NCBI GenBank assembly: GCA_044226655.1
Contig: JBGAGO010000005.1
Span: forward strand, 1 to 64,000
Direction: 5' to 3'
Origin: JBEVOS01 sp044226655
GTDB taxonomy: Bacteria; Pseudomonadota; Alphaproteobacteria; Caulobacterales; Aquidulcibacteraceae
Length of the DNA stretch: 64,000 nt
Position numbers and translations under genes: made by a program. The stretch's first letter is position 1. The number at the start of each line of letters is the position of its first letter. Shown here piece by piece: positions 36,655-46,073 of the stretch. Under the pieces are notes generated by a model that saw only the letters and a list, made by a program, of their open reading frames with translations, made no database searches and was not told the origin of the DNA.

Positions 36655-37418
36655 TTCCAGCGGCGACTTTTCCAACACGCGATGGACCCAATGGAGCTGT
36701 AGCGTTCGCGACGCTCCTTGTGGCCGCACGGCCACATGCGTCCGGCGATTGCGGCGAAAACGGCGCTGGATGGTGGCGCTGCGCCGCGCGGCTTGCTTAG
36801 GTCGCGCCGGGCAAGGGGGCGCGCCACAGGCGCACAGGATCGTTGGAGGATCTGTCCCGGCTCTATCCTTATGATCGCGTTGAAGTTTCGCCGTGCACAG
36901 GCATGCGCGCTGATCGGCGATCGGTTTTGCGGGAGGGGCGCTGAGGGGAAAGGGGCCGCGTCGCCGGGGGGCGTCGCGGCCCCGCTCCTTTTGAGGAGAG
37001 CTCGCGCACACGATGTGCCGAGGCGACGGCAAGGCGAAACTGATCGCGCCCGCGATGATCGCGCGATAGTCGAGGCGATGCGACGGGACCGTGCGGAACT
37101 GGCGGCCAAAATTGGGCGTTAGGACCATGAAGGAAACGAGAGGGGACTGAAGCCGCTGATTCGACGCTTTCCACGCTGGAGCTGCGCTCTTGCGGAAGAT
37201 TGCGCCGTTTTCATCCGTCGATCTCGCTGACCCATTGGCCACACTCTGAAAAAAAGTGGGCGCAAGGGTGCGGATATCGCCGGATTTTGGACGTGGTTAA
37301 TGGACTTTTGAGCTTTGGAGCGCCATGGTGGCGACCGACGCAGAGGCGGATCGAGGGGTCCGGCTCTCCCGTGTGTTGGTCCGGCCGGCGCCTGGGATGT
37401 TTCGGAAGAGAGGGAAGC
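36655..37418. other. 764-bp region without a supported gene, with a strong hairpin
   Basis: No convincing coding gene or RNA family was recognised between tRNA-Lys and the OmpA porin. Open frames on both strands (for example 36718-37122 plus, 36649-37242 minus) lack family motifs. A strong G/C hairpin at 36954-36987 (GGGGCCGCGTCGCC with GGCGTCGCGGCCCC, one mismatch) is followed by GCTCCTTTT and looks like a terminator. The final 200 bases probably form the porin's 5' leader. Confidence 0.55.
36954..36996 (+). terminator. Terminator-like hairpin in the tRNA-Lys/porin gap
   Basis: A 14-bp stem (one mismatch) with a GGGG loop, then GCTCCTTTT. It could end an unannotated small RNA or the tRNA-Lys transcript; either is inference. 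Confidence 0.45.
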
Positions 37419-38519
<1,101 letters not shown>

Positions 38520-38545
38520 TCCGCGACGCCAGAGCGAAACAAGCG

Positions 38546-38577
38546 TGGGCCCGGCGAAAGCCGGGCCCATTGCTTTT
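38546..38577 (+). terminator. Rho-independent terminator of the porin gene
   Basis: Perfect 10-bp stem TGGGCCCGGC / GCCGGGCCCA with a GAAA tetraloop (38546-38569), followed by TTGCTTTT, beginning 26 bases after the porin stop codon. Confidence 0.9.
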
Positions 38578-38656
38578 GGGGTCAACGCGTTCGTGAAGCC
38601 CGGCGCCGCGGCCGGCGGTCTTGCTGGCGCGCGTGGCGCGGCGCAAAGGAGGGCGC

Positions 38657-39922
38657 ATGGCTCCACTCGTAACAGGCGATGAAGCGGCGCCGGCGCCCGC
38701 CGGTTCGCTCGCGGATGCGTTCGCTAGCCTCGCCGATGGCGCCGAGGCCGTGATCACGCGGACTGAGGCCTGGTCGCGAATCAATTCGGGCTCGCGCGAA
38801 CTCGATGGTCTGGCCCGGATGCGCAGGCCCTTGATCGACGCGTTCTCGGCCTTGCCGGGCGATGTCGAAATTCTGCCGCTCAAGCCGGCCGAGCGCGTCA
38901 AGTCGGATGGATCGATCGCCGAAGATCCGCACGGCGCATCGCTGCGGATTCGGGTGCGGCCCGAGGCGCCGGTCCAGATCGCGCTCACCGGCCATTACGA
39001 CACCGTGTTCCCTGCCGCCCACGCCTTTCAGACACCGGAGCGCATTGGCGATGTGCTGCATGGGCCCGGCTGCGCGGATATGAAAGGCGGCCTCTCGCTG
39101 ATGCTGGCCGCGTTGCAGGCGTTTGAGTCGCTGCCGCGCGAGGGGCGCGTTGGCTACACGGTGCTGATCAACCCGGACGAAGAGATCGGCTCGCTTGGCT
39201 CGGCCCCTTTGCTGGCGGAACTGGGCGCGCGCGCACATGTCGGCATGACTTATGAGCCGGCGCTGCCCGATGGCGCGATGGTGAGCGCGCGCAAGGGCTC
39301 GGGCAATTTCGCGCTCGCGATCCACGGCCGCGCCGCGCATGTCGGGCGCGCCTTCGCCGATGGCCGCAGCGCGATCGAAGCGGCCGCCGAGGCGACGCTG
39401 GCGCTGCTCGCCCTCAATGGCCGCTATGACGAGGTCACGTTCAACGTGGGTTCGATCGACGGCGGCGGACCTGTGAATCAAGTGCCGGATCGCGCGGTGA
39501 TGCGCTTCAACGTGCGTGCGCCCGACGAAGCCGCGCGCGCCTGGATCGAAGCGGAGCTCGCCAAGATCGTCGCGCGCGTAAACGCTAAGGACGGCCTCCA
39601 CGCGCATCTGCATGGCGGCTTCACCCGTCCGCCCAAAGCGCTCACGCCGCAATTGCAGAAGCTGATCGGCTGGACGCAGGCGAGCGCGCGCGCGATCGGC
39701 GAGGAGCTGTCCTTCGCGCCGACGGGCGGGGTCTGCGAAGGCAACAATCTCGCCGCCGCCGGCTGCTGGAACATCGACACGCTCGGCCCCTGCGGCGGCG
39801 AGCTGCACTCGGACCAGGAATTCGCGCTGATCAGCAGCTTCGCGCCGCGCGCCAAATTGTCGTTGATGTTGCTGGCGGGATTTGAAAGCGGGCTGTTCGA
39901 CGCGCGGGCCCTGCGCGCATGA
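38657..39922 (+). CDS. M20-family hydrolase, probably replacing succinylglutamate desuccinylase (AstE)
   Basis: A 421-residue zinc-dependent amidohydrolase of the carboxypeptidase G2/ArgE type. Metal ligands are seen in LTGHYDTVFP (His, Asp), GPGCADMKGGL (Asp), NPDEEIGS (Glu pair), and a late GELHSDQEF (His). The ATG at 38657 follows an AAAGGAGG site directly; the upstream open frame is repeat-like. It overlaps astA (ATGA at 39919), so it opens the AST operon. AST needs a desuccinylase, usually AstE, and no AstE gene is visible here, so this enzyme may take that step. That is inference from position. Confidence 0.85.
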   Translation: MAPLVTGDEAAPAPAGSLADAFASLADGAEAVITRTEAWSRINSGSRELDGLARMRRPLIDAFSALPGDVEILPLKPAERVKSDGSIAEDPHGASLRIRVRPEAPVQIALTGHYDTVFPAAHAFQTPERIGDVLHGPGCADMKGGLSLMLAALQAFESLPREGRVGYTVLINPDEEIGSLGSAPLLAELGARAHVGMTYEPALPDGAMVSARKGSGNFALAIHGRAAHVGRAFADGRSAIEAAAEATLALLALNGRYDEVTFNVGSIDGGGPVNQVPDRAVMRFNVRAPDEAARAWIEAELAKIVARVNAKDGLHAHLHGGFTRPPKALTPQLQKLIGWTQASARAIGEELSFAPTGGVCEGNNLAAAGCWNIDTLGPCGGELHSDQEFALISSFAPRAKLSLMLLAGFESGLFDARALRA

Positions 39923-40959
39923 TCGATGCGCGCCCTCTCTACCTGATCCGCGCCGCGGGGCCGGACGATCTCGACGGCTTTCTCGATCTGCGCACGCTCG
40001 CCGGGCCAGGCTTCACCAGCTTCATGGTCGATGATGCGGCGCTGCGCGCGCGGCTCGAAAAGTCCGCAACGAGCTTTTGCGCGCGCCCGCACGGGCCCGG
40101 CGCGGAGCGCTATATGCTCGCGCTCGAACAGATCGGCGGACAGAAAGTGGCGGGCTCGGTGGGCGTGAAGGCCACCATCGGCGACAGCCCGCCCTTTTTC
40201 AATTTTCGCGTTCTGAAAGTGGCGCAGGCCTCAGCCGCCGCCGGCCGCCGCTTCGACATGGACGTGCTGATCCTGGTCAACGAATTCACCGGCTGCACCG
40301 AGGTCGGCTCGCTGTTCGTGCGCGCCGAACATCGCGCGCATGGCGTAGGGCGCGCGCTCGCGCAAGCGCGCTACCTCCTGATGGCCGCCGATCCGCAGCG
40401 CTTCAACGATCGGGTGGTCTCGGAATTGCGCGGCGTCGTTTCCGCGGACGGGCATTCGCCATTCTGGAACGCGCTGGGGCGCCATTTCTTCAAGATGGAT
40501 TTCGCCGACGCCGACCGCATGAGCGCGCAGACCGACAATCAGTTCATCCTCGATCTGATGCCGAAATATCCGATCTACGCGGACCTCTTGCCGGAGAGCG
40601 CGCGCGCGGTGATCGGACAGACCCATCCGGACGGTCGCGGTGCCCGCAATCTGCTGGAATGGGAGGGCTTCCGCTTCGACAATGTCGTCGACATTTTCGA
40701 TGGCGGTCCGCTCGTTTCCGTGTCGCGCGATGCGATCCGGACCTTGCGCGAAACGCGCCGCGCGCCGCTGACAGCGAGCGATCAGCTGAGCGGCGCACGC
40801 CGCGCGCTTATCGCGACGGCGCAGGTGCAGGATTTTCGCTGCGCGGCGGCAGGCGCCGTGCACGAAGACGGCGTGACGCGCGTCCATCCCGAGACGCTCG
40901 CCGCGCTCGGGCTGAAGGACGGCGATATCTGTTTGGCGTGGATTGCGGATGCGGCCTGA
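39919..40959 (+). CDS. astA: Arginine N-succinyltransferase
   Basis: A 346-residue enzyme, first step of the arginine succinyltransferase pathway: succinyl-CoA plus L-arginine give N2-succinylarginine. Family signatures include FTGCTEVGSLFVRAEHRAHGVG and ELRGVVSADGHSPFWNALGRHFF, and the late FDNVVDIFDGGPL. Length matches AstA (about 340). It overlaps the M20 hydrolase gene upstream by four bases, and its stop lies 10 bases after the start of astD. Confidence 0.95.
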   Translation: MIDARPLYLIRAAGPDDLDGFLDLRTLAGPGFTSFMVDDAALRARLEKSATSFCARPHGPGAERYMLALEQIGGQKVAGSVGVKATIGDSPPFFNFRVLKVAQASAAAGRRFDMDVLILVNEFTGCTEVGSLFVRAEHRAHGVGRALAQARYLLMAADPQRFNDRVVSELRGVVSADGHSPFWNALGRHFFKMDFADADRMSAQTDNQFILDLMPKYPIYADLLPESARAVIGQTHPDGRGARNLLEWEGFRFDNVVDIFDGGPLVSVSRDAIRTLRETRRAPLTASDQLSGARRALIATAQVQDFRCAAAGAVHEDGVTRVHPETLAALGLKDGDICLAWIADAA

Positions 40960-42397
40960 TCTTTTCATCAACGGCCAATGGCGCAGCGGGCGCGGGCCGG
41001 CGTTTCAATCGTTTGATCCCGCCAGCGGCGCGGTGGTGTGGAGCGGCAATGCCGCGGACGAAGCCGACATTGCCGAAGCCAATCGCGCCGCGCGCCTGGC
41101 CTTCAAAGCGTGGTCGCGCGAACCGCTTGAGGCGCGCATCGCGATCGTGCAAGCGTTCGCGAAAATCGTGGAATCGCGTGCGGCGGAGTTTGCCGAAACG
41201 ATCAGCCGCGACATGGGCAAGCCGCTGTGGGATTCGCGCGCCGAGGTCGCAGCGATGGTCGGCAAGATTCCGCTGTCGATCCGCGCGCAGAGTGAGCGCG
41301 CGGGCGTGCGCGATGACGCCGCGCCGTTCGGGCGCATGCAATTGGCGCATCGCGCGCACGGCGTGCTGGCCGTGTTCGGCCCGTTCAACTTTCCCGGCCA
41401 TTTGCCGAACGGACACATCGTCCCCGCGCTGCTGGCGGGCAATGCAGTGCTCTTCAAGCCGAGTGAGTTGGCGCCGGCGGTCGGCGCGCTGATGGCCGAG
41501 GCTTGGGAGGCCGCGGGCCTGCCGCCGGGCGTGTTCAATCTGCTGCAGGGCGGACGCGACACGGGCGGCGCCATCCTCGATGCGGACATGCTGAGCGGCG
41601 TGCTGTTCACCGGCTCCGCCAATGCGGGCGCGCATATTCATCGCCATTTTGCGGGTCGGCCGGACGTGCTGCTCGCGCTCGAACTCGGCGGCAACAATCC
41701 GTTGATCGTGTGGCCCGAGGCGAATCTTGAAGCGGCCGCGAACCTGATCGCGCATTCGAGTTTCATCACCAGCGGGCAGCGCTGTTCGTGCGCGCGGCGG
41801 GTGATTGTGCCGAACGATCATTACGGCGATCTCGTCAGCGACGCATTGGCGGAACTGGCCAAGAAGATCGCGCCGGCGCCTTGGAACGCAACGCCCGAGC
41901 CGTTCATGGGGCCGTTGATCAGCGCGAATGCCGGCGCCGCCGTTGAACAATTCGAACAGGATCTCGTCGCACGCGGCGCACGTCAGATTGTGCCTGTGAA
42001 GCGCGCGGATGCGTTCGTGCATCCCGCCGTGCTCGACGTGACGGGCGTGGCGGCGCCTGATGAGGAATGCTTCGGTCCGCTGGTGCAGATCATCCGCGCC
42101 GAAAGCTTCGATGATGCGCTCGACATCGCCAACGCGACGCGCTTTGGCCTCGCCGGCGGGCTTATCAGCGATGCGCCGGAATTGTGGGCGCGCGCGCAGC
42201 AGGAAATGCGCGCCGGCATCCTCAATTGGAACAGGCCGACCACAGGCGCATCCGGCGCCATGCCGTTCGGCGGGCCGGGCCTATCGGGATCGCTGCGCCC
42301 AAGCGCCTATTACGCGGCCGATTACGCGGCCTATCCCGTCGCCACGCAGGCCGCAGAGAGCGCGCGGAAAATTCCCGCGCCCGGCTTGCCGGAATGA
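40949..42397 (+). CDS. astD: N-succinylglutamate 5-semialdehyde dehydrogenase
   Basis: A 482-residue aldehyde dehydrogenase (fourth AST step) that oxidises succinylglutamate semialdehyde with NAD+. The nucleotide-binding region has VFGPFNFPGHLPNGHIVPALLAGN, the glutamate LALELGGNNP, and the catalytic Cys is in FITSGQRCSCARR. The ATG at 40949 gives the usual start MRPDLFINGQW; a TTG two codons earlier is also in frame. It overlaps the end of astA, as expected in a tight operon. Confidence 0.95.
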   Translation: MRPDLFINGQWRSGRGPAFQSFDPASGAVVWSGNAADEADIAEANRAARLAFKAWSREPLEARIAIVQAFAKIVESRAAEFAETISRDMGKPLWDSRAEVAAMVGKIPLSIRAQSERAGVRDDAAPFGRMQLAHRAHGVLAVFGPFNFPGHLPNGHIVPALLAGNAVLFKPSELAPAVGALMAEAWEAAGLPPGVFNLLQGGRDTGGAILDADMLSGVLFTGSANAGAHIHRHFAGRPDVLLALELGGNNPLIVWPEANLEAAANLIAHSSFITSGQRCSCARRVIVPNDHYGDLVSDALAELAKKIAPAPWNATPEPFMGPLISANAGAAVEQFEQDLVARGARQIVPVKRADAFVHPAVLDVTGVAAPDEECFGPLVQIIRAESFDDALDIANATRFGLAGGLISDAPELWARAQQEMRAGILNWNRPTTGASGAMPFGGPGLSGSLRPSAYYAADYAAYPVATQAAESARKIPAPGLPE

Positions 42398-43725
42398 TCG
42401 AAGAGATCAATTTCGACGGGCTTGTCGGTCCGACGCACAATTACGCGGGCCTCGCGTTCGGCAATCTCGCGGCGACCAAGAATGAAGGGTTGATCGCCAA
42501 GCCGCGCGCCGCGGCGCTGCAGGGCATCGCCAAAATGCGCGCGCTGGCGAAGCTCGGCCTGCCGCAAGGCGTGCTGCCGCCGCAGGAGCGGCCGAGCCTG
42601 CCTTTGCTGCGCGCGCTCGGCTTTTCGGGAAGCGACGCCGACATGTGGGAGAGCGCGTGGCGCACGGCGCCGCGCTTGGCGCTTGCGGCCACCAGCGCGT
42701 CCTCAATGTGGGCCGCGAACGCCGCCACGGTTTCGCCCAGCGCCGATTGCGCCGACGGGCGCCTGCACGCGACGCCGGCCAATCTGCTGACCATGCTCCA
42801 TCGCTCCATCGAGCATGCCGAGACGGCGCGCGCGCTGCGCCGCCTCATGGCGGACAATGAGCGTTTCGCCGTGCACGACGCGCTGCCCGCGCATGCCGCC
42901 TTCGCCGACGAAGGCGCGGCCAATCACATGCGGCTGAGCGCCGGCGGACAGGGCGTTGAGGTCTTCGTCTACGGGCGCGACGCCGGGGAGACGCGCGAAG
43001 GCTTCCCGGCGCGGCAAACGCGTGAAGCGGGCGAGGCGGTGGCGCGGCGGCACGCGCTCGATCCTGCGCGCACGGTCTATGTCCGTCAGGCCAAGGCCGC
43101 GATCGACGCCGGCGCGTTTCACAATGATGTCGTCGCGGTCTCACACGATGCGGTGCTGTTCCACCATGAGCACGCGTTCGAGGATCGCGATCAGACCTAC
43201 GCTGATATTCGCAAAGCGGCGGAAGGCCTGTTCAACCCGGTCTTCGTCGAGGTCGCGGATGCGGACGTACCGCTTGCGGATGCGGTGTCGTCTTATCTCT
43301 TCAATGCGCAGTTGGCGCGCTTGCCGGGCGCTGCGCGGCTGACGCTGATCGCGCCGACCGAAGCGCGCGAGAACAACCGCACCGCCGGCTATATCGCCAA
43401 GCTGATCTCGTTCGCCGAAAGCCCGATCGGCGCGGTCGAGTTCGCCGATGTGCGCGAGAGCATGCAAAACGGCGGCGGACCGGCCTGCCTGCGGCTGCGC
43501 ATCGCCATGACGAAGGAAGAGCGTGCGGCCTCGACGCGCGGCTTCTATCTCACGCCCGCGCTCGCCGACGCGCTGGAGGCCTGGGTGCGCGCGCATTATC
43601 GCGAAACGCTCGCGCTCGACGATCTGCGCGATCCGCGCTTCATCGACGAGACCCGCGCCGCCCTCGATGCGCTCACCGCGATCCTTCCGCTCGGCGCGGA
43701 TTTTTACCCGTTTCAACGGGGCTAG
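42394..43725 (+). CDS. astB: N-succinylarginine dihydrolase
   Basis: A 443-residue amidinotransferase-fold enzyme (second AST step) converting succinylarginine to succinylornithine, ammonia and CO2. It starts INFDGLVGPTHNYAGLAFGN, has NDVVAVSHDAVLFHHEHAF, and ends with the catalytic-Cys motif NGGGPACLRLRI. The ATG overlaps the astD stop (ATGA at 42394). The operon order here is M20 hydrolase, astA, astD, astB. No astC aminotransferase is present; a shared ArgD-type enzyme could supply that step. Confidence 0.95.
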   Translation: MIEEINFDGLVGPTHNYAGLAFGNLAATKNEGLIAKPRAAALQGIAKMRALAKLGLPQGVLPPQERPSLPLLRALGFSGSDADMWESAWRTAPRLALAATSASSMWAANAATVSPSADCADGRLHATPANLLTMLHRSIEHAETARALRRLMADNERFAVHDALPAHAAFADEGAANHMRLSAGGQGVEVFVYGRDAGETREGFPARQTREAGEAVARRHALDPARTVYVRQAKAAIDAGAFHNDVVAVSHDAVLFHHEHAFEDRDQTYADIRKAAEGLFNPVFVEVADADVPLADAVSSYLFNAQLARLPGAARLTLIAPTEARENNRTAGYIAKLISFAESPIGAVEFADVRESMQNGGGPACLRLRIAMTKEERAASTRGFYLTPALADALEAWVRAHYRETLALDDLRDPRFIDETRAALDALTAILPLGADFYPFQRG

Positions 43726-43737
43726 CGAAACGCAAAC

Positions 43738-43759
43738 GGCCCCGGCTTGCGCCGGGGCC
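43738..43759. terminator. Hairpin between convergent astB and hspQ genes
   Basis: Perfect 9-bp stem GGCCCCGGC (43738-43746) / GCCGGGGCC (43751-43759) with a TTGC loop. Read on the minus strand it is followed by GTTTGCGTTTCG, moderately T-rich, so it could end both hspQ and the AST operon. Confidence 0.6.
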
Positions 43760-43785
43760 GCGATGTCTTCCTGAGGGCGCGCCGC

Positions 43786-44109
43786 CTAGTTCAGCGTGTG
43801 CGGCAGTACCTGATATTTCCCCCGCGAGAGTTCGCCGAACAGGGCGTCGATCTGGGGGTGATCCACAGGGCCGCCGGCAGCGTCGGAGAGCAGGTTCTGC
43901 TCGGACACATAGGCCACGTAATGGCTGTCCGAGTTCTCGGCGAGGAGGTGGTAAAACGGCTGATCCTTGCGCGGGCGAATATGCTCCGGGATCGATTGCC
44001 ACCATTCCTCGGTGTTGTTGAATTCCGGGTCGACGTCGAAAATGACGCCGCGAAACGGCAGAATGCGGTGCTTAACCACCTGCCCAATGGAGAATTTTGC
44101 CTTCCGCAT
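43786..44109 (-). CDS. hspQ: Heat shock protein HspQ
   Basis: A 107-residue HspQ/YccV-type protein: KFSIGQVVKHRILPFRGVIFDVDPEFNNTEEWW, then RPRKDQPFYHLLAEN and AYVSEQNLLSD. In E. coli HspQ binds hemimethylated oriC DNA, and it helps Lon protease recognise substrates. The ATG at 44109 has GAGGAG just upstream. It is convergent with the AST operon and divergent from ppx. Confidence 0.93.
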   Translation of the reverse strand: MRKAKFSIGQVVKHRILPFRGVIFDVDPEFNNTEEWWQSIPEHIRPRKDQPFYHLLAENSDSHYVAYVSEQNLLSDAAGGPVDHPQIDALFGELSRGKYQVLPHTLN

Positions 44110-44278
44110 CTTCTCCTCCTCTTGCTCCTTCCCTGTCCCTGGCTTCGCCTGAAAAGGTAGGAACCCCCAAACCTGGACGCAAGATAACGCCCAGTTCACG
44201 GGAAGGCCGTGCCTTGCTAGCATCATGCCGAAGGGAAATTGCAGCCGCCTGCCTTGGCTCCGGCTGCCAGAACGATCG

Positions 44279-45331
44279 ATGAGACGCTTCCACGGGGGGC
44301 GCCCGAACCGCTTTGGCGGCGGGCGGCCCGGTCCGGAGCGTGCGCGCGCCGCGAGCTTCGCCGCGCTCGACCTCGGGACCAACAATTGCCGCCTCTTGGT
44401 GGCCGAGCCGACGCGGGACGGCTTTCGGGTCATCGACGGCTATTCGCAGATCGTGCGGCTGGGCGAGGGCCTTGGCGCGACCGGCCGGCTGTCGGACGCC
44501 GCCATGGCGCGCACTATGGAGGCGCTGCGCGCCTGCGCGGCCAAGATCGCCAAGCGTCGGCCCGCCGCCATCGGCTGCATCGCCACCCAGGCCTGCCGCG
44601 TCGCTGAGAACGGTGAGGCGTTTCTCGATCGGGTGGCTGACGAGATCGGCCTGACGTTCGACGTCATCACGCCCGAAGAGGAAGCGCGCCTCGCCGTGAT
44701 GGGCTGCGCCGGGCTGGTCGATCCCGATGCCGAGGCCGCCTTGGTAGTCGATATCGGCGGCGGCTCCACGGAGCTGTCCTGGGTCGATGCGCGCGCGCTG
44801 AACGAGCCGAGACCGCCGGCCGCGCCGCCGATCCTCGCCTGGTCGTCCGCCCCGATCGGGGTCGTGACGCTCGCGGAACATACCGCCGAGCCGCGCGACA
44901 ACGCGGCCTGGTACGCCGACATGGTCGCGCGTCTGCGTGAGACCATCGCGCCGATCGCGGCCCCCGCCCATGTGCGCGAAAGCTTCGCCCGCGGGCGGGC
45001 CCATATCATTGGCACATCGGGCACGATCACGAGCTTGGCGGGCGTGCATCTCGGCCTGCCGCGCTATCAGCGCTCGAAGGTCGATGGCGTCTGGCTGACC
45101 GCGGACGATGTGCGTGCGGCCACTGAAAAGCTGCGGTCCATGAGCCTGGACGAACGCGCGCGCCATCCCTGCATCGGGCCCGATCGCGCCGATCTCGTCG
45201 TGCCGGGCTGTGCGATCCTCGAAGCGGTCGTCGATGTTTGGCCTGTGACGCGCCTGCGCGTCGCCGATCGCGGCCTGCGCGAGGGCGTGCTGATGACGCT
45301 GATCGCACGCCATCAGGGCGCGCAGCCATGA
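44279..45331 (+). CDS. ppx: Ppx/GppA family phosphatase
   Basis: A 350-residue actin-like ATPase-fold phosphatase. Motifs: ALDLGTNNCRLLVAE (phosphate 1), VVDIGGGSTELSWV (phosphate 2) and IIGTSGTITSLAGVHLG (adenosine). It hydrolyses polyphosphate or converts pppGpp to ppGpp; sequence does not separate these. The short form lacks the C-terminal HD domain of long Ppx enzymes. The start is uncertain: ATG 44279 fits, and an in-frame ATG 18 codons upstream exists. Its stop overlaps rlmE by four bases. Confidence 0.85.
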   Translation: MRRFHGGRPNRFGGGRPGPERARAASFAALDLGTNNCRLLVAEPTRDGFRVIDGYSQIVRLGEGLGATGRLSDAAMARTMEALRACAAKIAKRRPAAIGCIATQACRVAENGEAFLDRVADEIGLTFDVITPEEEARLAVMGCAGLVDPDAEAALVVDIGGGSTELSWVDARALNEPRPPAAPPILAWSSAPIGVVTLAEHTAEPRDNAAWYADMVARLRETIAPIAAPAHVRESFARGRAHIIGTSGTITSLAGVHLGLPRYQRSKVDGVWLTADDVRAATEKLRSMSLDERARHPCIGPDRADLVVPGCAILEAVVDVWPVTRLRVADRGLREGVLMTLIARHQGAQP

Positions 45332-46026
45332 GCGATGACGGCAAACGCCGCTGGCGCGGGCCCAAAGCGTCGGCTCCGACGGATACGCGCTCGCTCGTCG
45401 AGCACGTGAAAGCGGGGCGCAAAACCAAGCCCTCGTCGCGCGCTTGGATCGAGCGTCAGCTCAACGATCCCTATGTGAAGCGCGCGCAAGCGGAGGGCTG
45501 GCGCTCACGCGCGGCGTTCAAGCTGATCGAGATGGACGATCAGTTCGGCCTCATCACGAAAGGCGCGCGGGTGATCGACCTGGGGGCTGCGCCCGGCGGC
45601 TGGATGCAGGTGGCGCTGGCGCGCGGCGCGGGCGCGGTGGTGGGCGTCGATCTCCTCCCGATCGAACCGCTGGCCGGCGCGACCATCCTGCAGGGCGATG
45701 TCACGGACGACGCCGTCGCGCAGCGCGCCCTCGATGCACTGGGCGGCTCGCCGGACCTTGTATTGGCCGACATGGCCGCCAACACGACCGGCCACGCCAG
45801 AACCGACCAAATCCGCACCGGCGCGCTTGCCGAAGCTGCCGCAGGCTTCGCGCTCGCCCATCTCGCGCCGGGCGGCGCATTCGTGACGAAAGCCTTCCAG
45901 GGCGGGCTCGATGCGGCGCTGGTCGCCGAACTCAAGCGGAATTTCGCGCAGGTCCGCCACGCCAAGCCCAAAGCCAGCCGCGCCGAAAGCGTGGAAGTCT
46001 ACGTCGTCGCGACCGGACGCAGATAG
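45328..46026 (+). CDS. rlmE: 23S rRNA (uridine-2'-O-)-methyltransferase
   Basis: A 232-residue FtsJ/RrmJ homologue that methylates U2552 of 23S rRNA. It has DLGAAPGGWMQVALARGAG (SAM binding), LVLADMAANTTGHARTDQ (catalytic Asp), a catalytic Lys in FVTKAFQGG and a late Glu in SVEVYVVATG, plus the entry segment RSRAAFKLIEMDDQFGL with the first Lys. It overlaps ppx by four bases, a pairing common in Alphaproteobacteria. Length fits. Confidence 0.93.
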   Translation: MSDDGKRRWRGPKASAPTDTRSLVEHVKAGRKTKPSSRAWIERQLNDPYVKRAQAEGWRSRAAFKLIEMDDQFGLITKGARVIDLGAAPGGWMQVALARGAGAVVGVDLLPIEPLAGATILQGDVTDDAVAQRALDALGGSPDLVLADMAANTTGHARTDQIRTGALAEAAAGFALAHLAPGGAFVTKAFQGGLDAALVAELKRNFAQVRHAKPKASRAESVEVYVVATGRR

Positions 46027-46073
46027 CCGCTTTTCGCTTGCACGCGCCGGCCGCGCGCGCCTAGCCTTCACGC

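Noticed and set aside
36718..37122. 134-residue frame after tRNA-Lys (and the overlapping 197-residue minus frame)
   Set aside because: Arg/Ala-rich composition, no family motif, and it crosses the terminator-like hairpin.
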